NCBI GenBank assembly: GCA_045576735.1
Contig: JAZNGZ010000055.1
Span: 53,287-117,286, forward strand
Reading direction: 5' to 3'
DNA length: 64,000 nucleotides
Origin: RGIG4079 sp045576735
GTDB taxonomy: Bacteria; Bacteroidota; Bacteroidia; Bacteroidales; Muribaculaceae
In this document: piece by piece, positions 44,358 through 51,965 of the stretch
Layout: every line of letters starts with the position of its first letter
Numbering within the stretch: position 1 is the first letter of the stretch
Made by a program: the position numbers and the translations under genes
Notes under the pieces: generated by a model
The model's database searches: none
Seen by the model: the letters and a program-made list of their open reading frames with translations, nothing else
Told to the model about the DNA's origin: nothing

Positions 44358-45914
44358 TTAGTCAACTAATCCAAGTTCCTTTAAGTAAACTTCGATTTGA
44401 ACGTCAAGTTCTGCACGCTGTGCTTCAAGCGACTTAATGTCAGCCATTACAGCCTTGATGTCGATTTCTTCCTCTTCCTCAAAGGTATCAACATATCGAG
44501 GGATATTCAAGTTATAGTCATTCTCTTTGATTTCATCAAGAGAGGCACAATGGCTATACTTCTCTATCTCCTTGCGTTCACGATAAGTGGTAACGATTTT
44601 TTCGATATGTTCGGGGCGAAGTTTGTTTTGAGTTTTGACCTTTTCAAACTCTTTGCTTGCGTCAATGAAAAGGATATTGTCATCGGCTTGACGGCACTTC
44701 TTAAAAACGAGAATACAAGTCGGGATTGATGTACCGTAGAAAATGTTTGCAGGCAATCCGATGATTGCGTCAATATAGTTTTTCTTTTCGATAAGAAATT
44801 GACGGATAGTTCCCTCTGCCGAGCCACGGAACAATACACCGTGAGGAGCAACACATACCATTGTACCACCTTCATTGAGGTGATGAATCATGTGAAGAAT
44901 AAACGCATAGTCGGCTCTGCTCTTTGGAGCAAGTTTACCCGGTTTGCTGAAACGATCATCATTATTGAATTTAGCGTCGGCACTCCATTCTGCCGAGAAT
45001 GGTGGGTTTGCTACTACTGCGTCAAATTGCATATCTCCAAATTCATCATGTTCAAGAGTATCGTTGTTCTCGATACGGAAGTTGTGGAATTTGATGCCGT
45101 GAAGCAACATATTCATACGGCAGAGGTTGAATGTTGTCGGGTTCTTCTCTTGTCCGTAAATATCTTCAGCCTTACCATTACGAGCTGCACGAATAAGCAA
45201 AGAGCCACTACCACAAGTAGGGTCATAAACATTGCGTAGGCGTGTCTTGCCTGTGGTTACAATGTCAGCAAGAATTTGGCTCACTTCCTGAGGCGTGTAA
45301 AACTCACCGGCTTTCTTTCCTGCACCGGCTGCAAATTGACTAATCATATATTCGTATGCGTCGCCAAGAATATCAATCTCTTCAGCTGCATCAATACCAA
45401 AATCTATTTCATCAAGAGCAAGAAGCACATTGCTGATAAGAGTATTTTTGTCATCGGTAGTTTTGCCAAGTTTGGGCGAAGCAAGGTCGATATCGGAGAA
45501 AAGTCCGCCGAAATCTTCTTCGCTGTCTTGACCGAGAGTGCTATCCTCAATGCGTTTTAATGAGCGTTCAAGAATAGGAAGAATGGTTTCTTTCTTCTTG
45601 ATTAAAGCGATAACCGATGAGAAAAGAAATTCGGGTTCGATAAAATAACCAATAGATTCAAGACATTGGGTTTTCACTGCTTCTTGAAGTTCAAGATAAT
45701 CTTCATCTTCGGTAATCTTCCAAAGTTCTTTGAAAGAAATTTCATCATCAACAAGAGCATTATCGGCAAAATGTTCGATTTTTTCCGATAGATATTTATA
45801 GAATATAAAGCCGAGTGAGAAATACATAAACTCACTAGCCGACATATTTCCTCTTAATGTATTAGCAACAGTCCAAAGTTGGTTGCGTAATTTTTGTTGA
45901 AGTTCTTCGCTCAT
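44358..45914 (-). CDS. hsdM: Type I restriction-modification DNA methylase subunit
   Basis: 518 residues. An N-terminal helical HsdM domain precedes the N6-adenine methyltransferase core: the SAM-binding DPTCGSGSLLIRAA (motif I) and catalytic NPPF (motif IV, about residue 306). Two HsdM with one HsdS methylate the target adenine and protect it. A C-terminal coiled segment (about 480-515) contacts HsdS. It starts 15 nt after the hsdR stop. Confidence 0.96.
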   Translation of the reverse strand: MSEELQQKLRNQLWTVANTLRGNMSASEFMYFSLGFIFYKYLSEKIEHFADNALVDDEISFKELWKITEDEDYLELQEAVKTQCLESIGYFIEPEFLFSSVIALIKKKETILPILERSLKRIEDSTLGQDSEEDFGGLFSDIDLASPKLGKTTDDKNTLISNVLLALDEIDFGIDAAEEIDILGDAYEYMISQFAAGAGKKAGEFYTPQEVSQILADIVTTGKTRLRNVYDPTCGSGSLLIRAARNGKAEDIYGQEKNPTTFNLCRMNMLLHGIKFHNFRIENNDTLEHDEFGDMQFDAVVANPPFSAEWSADAKFNNDDRFSKPGKLAPKSRADYAFILHMIHHLNEGGTMVCVAPHGVLFRGSAEGTIRQFLIEKKNYIDAIIGLPANIFYGTSIPTCILVFKKCRQADDNILFIDASKEFEKVKTQNKLRPEHIEKIVTTYRERKEIEKYSHCASLDEIKENDYNLNIPRYVDTFEEEEEIDIKAVMADIKSLEAQRAELDVQIEVYLKELGLVD

Positions 45915-45929
45915 ATTGTAATTGTTTTA

Positions 45930-48746
45930 TTATTCCCAAGAGAATGTGTTAATAATTGACATTAATTGTTCGGTAACTCGTTTGATAGCCTTTCTCGTTT
46001 TGATAAGACCAAGATGTTGCTCAGCAACTGCCTCCTGAATAATTTCAGGTTTATGCTTTTGCAAATAGTCGTATTCAGCTAAGTAGCGTGCGAGTACATC
46101 GACAGGAATATTTTCGGTTTCAGAAAGTTCTTTAATTGCTCTTTCTCGCTTTTCTTTAACATAAGCATTAAGTTTCGCTTCCAAGTCCATTGAACCGTCA
46201 GCTTTAGCACGCTCAAAGTTTTCTCGGTCATCGTCCACATTTTGTTGAATGAAGCCGTCGATGAGTTTTGCTTTGTTACGCATTTCTGCGTCGTTAATCA
46301 TTGTATCAATGATGTTTTGGCGTTTAACTTGATAATCATCGCTTGACGGATTAAGGTCAGCAATAAGAGCAAGAATATAAGCCACATTGATAACATCACT
46401 ATGGAGTAATTCCAAGCAGAAGTCGATATCTTCAAGAGTTTTAGGTTCTCCGTATGGTTCTTGTGGTTCAGCAGCAACTCCTGTTGGCTGTTCAGGAGTA
46501 ACAACGCCCAATGCGATATCAAGATATTTACTCTTGAAATCATTAAATTCCTGTTCGGTCATATATAGGCTTGAATCTTCGGGATTATATTCCTCGTAGA
46601 TCTGAATCTCAGCCTGTTTCTTGATAATTTCACGGAACGCTATAACGAAATCACGCTTGTCATATTCGCTTTGCAAAGTATCAACAAATTGAGGTTTTGG
46701 GTATTTCTTCAAAAACTCAATAGTCAAATCATTTAGTTCCTTTTTGATCTTGTCAAATTCAGGACGCACAATATCCTCAATAGGACAATTATTACTGAAA
46801 AGTTTTATTGCAGCATCAACATTATCTTTAAGATTACGGAAGCAAACGATCTTACCAAAGCGTTTCTTCTCGTTAAGCACGCGATTTGTACGACTGAATG
46901 CTTGTAACAATCCGTGATATTCAAGTTTCTTATCGACATATAGAGTGTTCAACTTTTTAGAGTCGAAACCTGTTAGGAACATACCCACCACAAGGCAAAG
47001 GTCAAGAGTTTGCATATCAGGCTTTTTCTTTTTCATACGAAGATTTATATCATCGTAGTAAGCACTGAAATTTTCAGTGGTGAAAGCTGTGCCATACATT
47101 TTATTGTAATCATCCATTATGGCTTGCAACTCATCGGCTTGAACTTTTTCGTTTTCAAAGCCTTTATTCATACCTGTGTATGCATCATCTTGATTAGTGT
47201 TTTGTCCGTAAGTAAATACAGCACTAATCTTTATTTGAGGGTTAAGGCTCTTGAAAATCTTGTAATATTTAATCAACATAGGAACAGATTGCACTGCAAA
47301 TAGTGCGTCATATTCTCCGTCAAATGTTGATTTGTTGAAATTGTTAAGAATAAACTGAGCAATTTCTGTCATTCGTCCCTCGTCATCATATTCGGCAGAC
47401 ACATTGCCGGTATAATATTCAACCAAAAAACCGAGTACATTTTCATCAGCAATAGCATCTTTTATAAGATACTTATGCAAACAATCACCAAATATTTCTT
47501 TGGTTGTATGTCCGTCAACAGAGTTCTCTACAAATATAGGAGTGCCTGTAAAACCGAATATTTGAGTATTGGTAAAGAATTTCATAATATTCTTATGGCT
47601 ATCTCCGAAATGGCTACGGTGGCACTCGTCAAAAATCATAACAATGCGTTTATCTTTGACCAAAAGCAGTTTATTGCTGTAATAGTCTTTAGATACGGCA
47701 GTATTAAGTTTTTGAATTGTAGTAATAATGATTTTGCTATTTCCATTGAGGCGTTTGATAAGTTCCGAAGTGTTGTCGGTATTATCTACAGCTCCCGGTT
47801 CAAATGCTTCGTATTCTGATTGTGTTTGCGTGTCAAGGTCATGACGGTCAACAACAAACATTACTTTGTCAATTCCGTCTATTTCAGAGACTAATTGAGC
47901 TGCCTTAAATGATGTAAGGGTTTTACCTGCTCCTGTTGTGTGCCAAATATATCCGTCTTTATTGGAATTTTGCACACGGTCAAGAATCTTTTCAACGGCA
48001 TAGAATTGATAAGGTCGCAATACCATTAGGCATTTATCGCCCTCGTGCATTACTATATACTTGCTTATTAATTTGCCGAGGGTACATTTGTCAAAGAACT
48101 CATTGGCAAAAAGGTTTAAGTCATTGAATGGAGTATTTGCGGAGTCAGTCCAATTAAAAGTAAATTTGTAACCCTGATTTGGATTGTTAGCAAAATAGCG
48201 AGTATTCACACCATTTGAAACCACAAATATTTGAATGTAATCAAATAAGCCATGGTAAGAAGTTTTATGATATCGCTGTATTTGTTGGTATGCTTGTTTT
48301 AGTTCAATACCTCTTTTTTTCAATTCAATTTGCACAAGGGGCAAACCATTAATAAGTAAGGTTACATCATAACGACATTTCTTGCGACCTTCAACTGTTA
48401 TTTGATTGGTAACTTGAAATTCATTTTTACACCATTGATTACGATTTAGAAACTCAACCCAAATGCGTTCTCCGTCCTCAGTTTCGAGAGGATAAAGGTC
48501 ACGGAGTTTCTTTGCTTTATCAAAACGAGTTCCACCCTCTAAATGAATGAGGATTTTTTCAAATTCCTTATCCGTGAACTGAGTGCGATTGTATTTCGCA
48601 AGTTCTTTTTGGTTATGCTTTTCAAGTTGAGACTTGAAGTTAGCAAGCATATTGCTTTCTTCACGAATCTCAACGAACTCATAACTCATATTTTGCAAGG
48701 TCTTGATCAGACCATTTTCTAATGCAGCTTCGCTTTGTGTTGTCAT
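45930..48746 (-). CDS. hsdR: Type I restriction endonuclease subunit
   Basis: 938 residues from Met at 48746 (MTTQSEAALENGLIKTL). Nuclease motif: Asp127 (CRYDVTLLI) and Glu141/Lys143 (VQIELKKRG). The SF2 translocase has Walker A TTGAGKT (about 271-277), box II DECHRS (about 369), FGFTGTP and QAFSRTNRV. A C-terminal helical domain (IQEAVAEQHLGLIKTRKAIKRV) docks on the methylase. Translocation and distant cleavage of unmodified DNA is the family function. It is the first gene of the hsd operon, so restriction and methylation are co-expressed. Confidence 0.96.
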   Translation of the reverse strand: MTTQSEAALENGLIKTLQNMSYEFVEIREESNMLANFKSQLEKHNQKELAKYNRTQFTDKEFEKILIHLEGGTRFDKAKKLRDLYPLETEDGERIWVEFLNRNQWCKNEFQVTNQITVEGRKKCRYDVTLLINGLPLVQIELKKRGIELKQAYQQIQRYHKTSYHGLFDYIQIFVVSNGVNTRYFANNPNQGYKFTFNWTDSANTPFNDLNLFANEFFDKCTLGKLISKYIVMHEGDKCLMVLRPYQFYAVEKILDRVQNSNKDGYIWHTTGAGKTLTSFKAAQLVSEIDGIDKVMFVVDRHDLDTQTQSEYEAFEPGAVDNTDNTSELIKRLNGNSKIIITTIQKLNTAVSKDYYSNKLLLVKDKRIVMIFDECHRSHFGDSHKNIMKFFTNTQIFGFTGTPIFVENSVDGHTTKEIFGDCLHKYLIKDAIADENVLGFLVEYYTGNVSAEYDDEGRMTEIAQFILNNFNKSTFDGEYDALFAVQSVPMLIKYYKIFKSLNPQIKISAVFTYGQNTNQDDAYTGMNKGFENEKVQADELQAIMDDYNKMYGTAFTTENFSAYYDDINLRMKKKKPDMQTLDLCLVVGMFLTGFDSKKLNTLYVDKKLEYHGLLQAFSRTNRVLNEKKRFGKIVCFRNLKDNVDAAIKLFSNNCPIEDIVRPEFDKIKKELNDLTIEFLKKYPKPQFVDTLQSEYDKRDFVIAFREIIKKQAEIQIYEEYNPEDSSLYMTEQEFNDFKSKYLDIALGVVTPEQPTGVAAEPQEPYGEPKTLEDIDFCLELLHSDVINVAYILALIADLNPSSDDYQVKRQNIIDTMINDAEMRNKAKLIDGFIQQNVDDDRENFERAKADGSMDLEAKLNAYVKEKRERAIKELSETENIPVDVLARYLAEYDYLQKHKPEIIQEAVAEQHLGLIKTRKAIKRVTEQLMSIINTFSWE

Positions 48747-48885
48747 ATCTGCTAAAAGCAAAGAACCCCTCGATAGTTACCGCGAGGACCAATGCTCATA
48801 AATCTATCAAGGTGTTCTAATTTCGTTATTTGCCTTTGTGGCGTTTTGTTTTCTATGGTCTTTGCGGTTAGTGATAGATTAAGTA

Positions 48886-48894
48886 GCAAAGGTA
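48886..48894 (-). promoter_or_regulatory. -7 box for the hsdR-hsdM-yhcG-hsdS operon
   Basis: TACCTTTGC on the minus strand lies about 140 nt upstream of hsdR and is the only strong box ahead of the operon. It lies outside the invertible segment. Confidence 0.6.
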
Positions 48895-49026
48895 ATAAAA
48901 AATGGTTATAATATCAATCTTCGCAAAGATAATATTTAGCATGGGCGGGATTTTGATGCATTATGCGTTAGGAATTGGGGATTCTATGAGAAAAATATCA
49001 TTGGGATTGTTTGGGTTGATGCTGTG

Positions 49027-49226
49027 TTGACCACCTCGGCTCGTTGAGCCACTCCTCCTATTTTTCAGCAAAAACATGAGGAGAGTTATTCTGCTCTCTC
49101 CTATTTGCAAGGTGCAAGAGTCGCAATTATATAAAAAAGAGTGACTGTTTGGATTGGGCAGCGTTGACCACCTTGGCTCGTTGAGCTACTCCTCCTATTT
49201 TTCAGCAAAAACAAGAGGAGAGTTGC
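49027..49226. repeat. Pair of 61-bp direct repeats with internal hairpins
   Basis: Copies at 49027-49087 and 49166-49226 differ at three positions. Each carries GGCTC-GTT-GAGCC (G:U in copy 2), then CTCCTC and GAGGAG arms around TTTTTCAGCAAAAA. This resembles REP-like intergenic elements. Confidence 0.8.
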
Positions 49227-49299
49227 ATACTCTCTAAATTGTGGTGTTATAGGCTTTTTGACGCACATTTTATTATAAGACAATTTGTTACATATTGCT

Positions 49300-49331
49300 A
49301 TAGAGATTGTCTATTGGGTTATAAAAACTAT
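49300..49331 (+). promoter_or_regulatory. Possible OxyR-binding site upstream of ahpC
   Basis: ATAG-N7-CTAT (49300-49314) is an exact half of the OxyR consensus. A looser ATAA/CTAT pair follows (49321-49331). It lies just upstream of the -33 element, as expected for an activator of ahpCF. Confidence 0.5.
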
Positions 49332-49343
49332 CAATTGGAAAAA

Positions 49344-49377
49344 TTGTTATGATGTGGGAGGGGGTGTATATCTTTGC
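49344..49377 (+). promoter_or_regulatory. Promoter of ahpC
   Basis: TTG (49344-49346) and TATCTTTGC (49369-49377) are spaced 22 nt apart. The leader to the ATG is about 95 nt. Confidence 0.65.
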
Positions 49378-49474
49378 ATCAGAAACGAGGAACATTCCTC
49401 AACAGAATACAATTTTTGAAATTAAAAACATTAAAACGAATACAAATTTATTAACCATTTAAACAATAAAAATT

Positions 49475-50041
49475 ATGACTCCAATTATCAATTCTCAATT
49501 ACCCGAATTTAAAGTACAAGCGTATCACAATGGCGAGTTCAAAACTGTGTCACACGAAGATGTTTTAGGCAAATGGGCTATCTTCTTTTTCTATCCTGCC
49601 GATTTCACTTTTGTATGCCCTACCGAGCTCGTTGACCTCGCTGAAAAATATGACCATCTTAAGTCGCTCGGCGTGGAGGTGTACTCTGTAAGTACCGATT
49701 CACACTTCGTTCACAAAGCTTGGCACGATGCTTCGGAATCAATCCGCAAAATCGGTTACCCAATGCTTGCCGACCCAACAGGTGTGCTCTCTCGCGGTTT
49801 TGGTGTGATGATTGAAGAGGACGGAATGGCTTATCGCGGCACTTTCGTGGTGAACCCAGACGGCAAAATCAAGATTGCCGAAATTCAAGACAACAGCATC
49901 GGTCGCAATGCCGACGAACTTGTTCGCAAGGTTGAAGCTGCTCAATTTGTAGCTACTCACGACGGCGAAGTTTGCCCTGCCAAGTGGAAACAAGGTGCTG
50001 AAACGCTCAAACCAAGCATCGACCTCGTAGGAAAAATCTAA
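49475..50041 (+). CDS. ahpC: Alkyl hydroperoxide reductase subunit C (2-Cys peroxiredoxin)
   Basis: 188 residues. Peroxidatic Cys48 lies in FTFVCPTEL and resolving Cys167 in GEVCPAKW, the typical AhpC arrangement. It reduces H2O2, organic peroxides and peroxynitrite and is recycled by AhpF, whose gene follows. Highly expressed codon use. A putative OxyR site and a strong promoter precede it. Confidence 0.98.
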   Translation: MTPIINSQLPEFKVQAYHNGEFKTVSHEDVLGKWAIFFFYPADFTFVCPTELVDLAEKYDHLKSLGVEVYSVSTDSHFVHKAWHDASESIRKIGYPMLADPTGVLSRGFGVMIEEDGMAYRGTFVVNPDGKIKIAEIQDNSIGRNADELVRKVEAAQFVATHDGEVCPAKWKQGAETLKPSIDLVGKI

Positions 50042-50189
50042 GGGAATGCGGAATGAGGGGTGCGGAATGATGAATTAACCAACTAAAATATAGATTTCGC
50101 ACCCTCTTCTTCAAATTTTCATCTCGGACACGGCTTGCCAAGTCCCTACAAAATTCTCAATTTTCAACTCTCAATTCTCAATTTAGCTC

Positions 50190-51752
50190 ATGTTGGACCA
50201 AGGTATAAAAGATCAAGTAAAAGGTGTGTTTCAACTTCTTGACGGAGGTTACACTTTCGAGGTAAGATATAATCCCAATCGCAGTGATGCACAGGAGTTA
50301 ATCGGCTTCATCAACGATGTGGCAGATTGTTCTCCCCTACTCTCGGCGACGTTCACAGAGGTTGCCGACCGCGACGTTCTTGAATTCTCTTTATTGAAAG
50401 AGGGAGTCGACACCGGTGTGAAGTTCCGTGGCATTCCGGGCGGGCATGAGTTTACATCGCTATTGCTCGCGGTGCTCAATGCCGACGGCAAAGGGAAGAA
50501 TTTGCCCGACAGAACGATAGTGCGACGCATCAAGGGTATTCAAGGGAAGGTGACTCTGCAATCGTTTGTGTCGTTGAGTTGCACCAACTGCCCCGATGTG
50601 GTGCAAACACTTAATATCTTTGCAATGCTCAACCCCAATATCACTCACGAAATGGTTGACGGTGCAAGATTTGAAGATGAGGTAAACTCGCTCCACATTC
50701 AAGCTGTGCCAACGGTTTATGCCAACGGCAAAGTGTTTCACACCGGACGTGGCGATATGGCGACATTGCTTCGCAAAATGGAGGACACATTCGAATGCCT
50801 CTATGACGACAGTTGCGAGCCTACGGTGAGAGAATTTGATGTTGTGGTAGTGGGCGGTGGCCCTGCCGGCAGTTCGGCAGCCATCTATTCGGCTCGCAAG
50901 GGATTAAAAGTGGCGATTGTGGCCGAGCGTATGGGAGGACAGGTGAAAGAGACCGTTGGGATTGAAAACCTCATATCGGTGCCTTACACTACCGGCGAAA
51001 AACTTGCTGCTGACCTTCAGAAGCATATCGGCGAGTATGCAATCGAAGTGTTTGACCAACGCACTATCGACCGAGTGGACTTACAGGGCGATATTAAGAA
51101 AGTGTATGCCATAGGTGGCGAGGTGTTTGAAAGTCCGGCACTCATCATTGCCACAGGTGCAAGTTGGCGTAAGTTAAATGTTCCCGGCGAAGCGGAATAC
51201 ATGGGACGTGGAGTGGCATTCTGCCCCCACTGCGACGGGCCGTTCTATAAGGGTAAAGATGTGGCAGTGATAGGCGGAGGAAACTCAGGCATCGAAGCGG
51301 CTATCGACCTTGCAGGAATATGCCGAAAAGTTACGGTGGTGGAGTTTGCTGACACGCTTAAGGCCGACGAGGTGTTACAAAAGAAAGTTGCGAGCCTTGC
51401 AAACGTAGAGGTATTCACATCGTCACAAACTACCGAAGTAATAGGTAATGGTTCAAAGATGACCGCTTTGCGAGTGAAAGACCGCACAACGGGCGAAGAA
51501 CGAGAAATAGCCCTCGACGGAGTATTTGTACAGATTGGGTTGGCAGCCAATAGTGCTTCGTTTGCCGAGCACCTCGACACCAACGCGATGGGCGAAATAA
51601 AGATTGACGAGCGTTGCCGCACATCAGTTGCCGGAGTGTATGCAGCCGGCGATGTGTCGACCGTTCCTTACAAACAAATCGTCGTGGCAATGGGCGAAGG
51701 TGCCAAAGCCGCCCTCACAGCCTTCGACGACCGTATAAGAAATAACGCATAA
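50190..51752 (+). CDS. ahpF: Alkyl hydroperoxide reductase subunit F
   Basis: 520 residues. The N-terminal tandem thioredoxin-like folds hold redox Cys131/Cys134 (CTNC). A thioredoxin-reductase-like FAD/NAD(P)H module starts at VVVGGGPAGSSAA, with the redox pair CPHC at about 345-348 and VIGGGNSGIEAA for NADH. It passes electrons from NADH to AhpC. It lies 148 nt after ahpC; no terminator is obvious between, so partial co-transcription is likely. Confidence 0.97.
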   Translation: MLDQGIKDQVKGVFQLLDGGYTFEVRYNPNRSDAQELIGFINDVADCSPLLSATFTEVADRDVLEFSLLKEGVDTGVKFRGIPGGHEFTSLLLAVLNADGKGKNLPDRTIVRRIKGIQGKVTLQSFVSLSCTNCPDVVQTLNIFAMLNPNITHEMVDGARFEDEVNSLHIQAVPTVYANGKVFHTGRGDMATLLRKMEDTFECLYDDSCEPTVREFDVVVVGGGPAGSSAAIYSARKGLKVAIVAERMGGQVKETVGIENLISVPYTTGEKLAADLQKHIGEYAIEVFDQRTIDRVDLQGDIKKVYAIGGEVFESPALIIATGASWRKLNVPGEAEYMGRGVAFCPHCDGPFYKGKDVAVIGGGNSGIEAAIDLAGICRKVTVVEFADTLKADEVLQKKVASLANVEVFTSSQTTEVIGNGSKMTALRVKDRTTGEEREIALDGVFVQIGLAANSASFAEHLDTNAMGEIKIDERCRTSVAGVYAAGDVSTVPYKQIVVAMGEGAKAALTAFDDRIRNNA

Positions 51753-51853
51753 TCTATAGGAACATAAAAATAGGTATTAGTTAGATTTCATTCTATTGAC
51801 AACACGATAATCCATAAACAAAATCTGACTTTTGAGTAGCCACAAATATCTGC

Positions 51854-51898
51854 AATGGGGATTTGCACAAATAAAAAATGCAAATCCCCATTTTTTTT
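51854..51898 (+). terminator. Intrinsic terminator after ahpF
   Basis: A 14-bp perfect stem (51854-51867 with 51879-51892, AATGGGGATTTGCA type) is followed by T-rich DNA. Confidence 0.88.
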
Positions 51899-51932
51899 AA
51901 ATCTATATGTAATTATTTAATTAATTTATCTA

Positions 51933-51941
51933 TATATTTGC
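51933..51941 (+). promoter_or_regulatory. -7 box for the GLUG lipoprotein pair
   Basis: TATATTTGC lies 24 nt upstream of the ATG at 51966. Confidence 0.55.
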
Positions 51942-51965
51942 AATTATAACTCAATATGATTCAAT

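Larger units (their letters stand above)
48747..49474. other. 728-bp intergenic region between hsdR and ahpC
   Basis: It contains the hsdR promoter (48886-48894) and ~140-nt leader, two 61-bp direct repeats with hairpins (49027-49087, 49166-49226), an OxyR-like site (49300-49331) and the ahpC promoter (49344-49377). No gene is supported. Confidence 0.7.

Noticed and set aside
50042..50189. Possible small gene or riboswitch between ahpC and ahpF
   Set aside because: Low-complexity spacer with no stable frame, recognisable fold or terminator.
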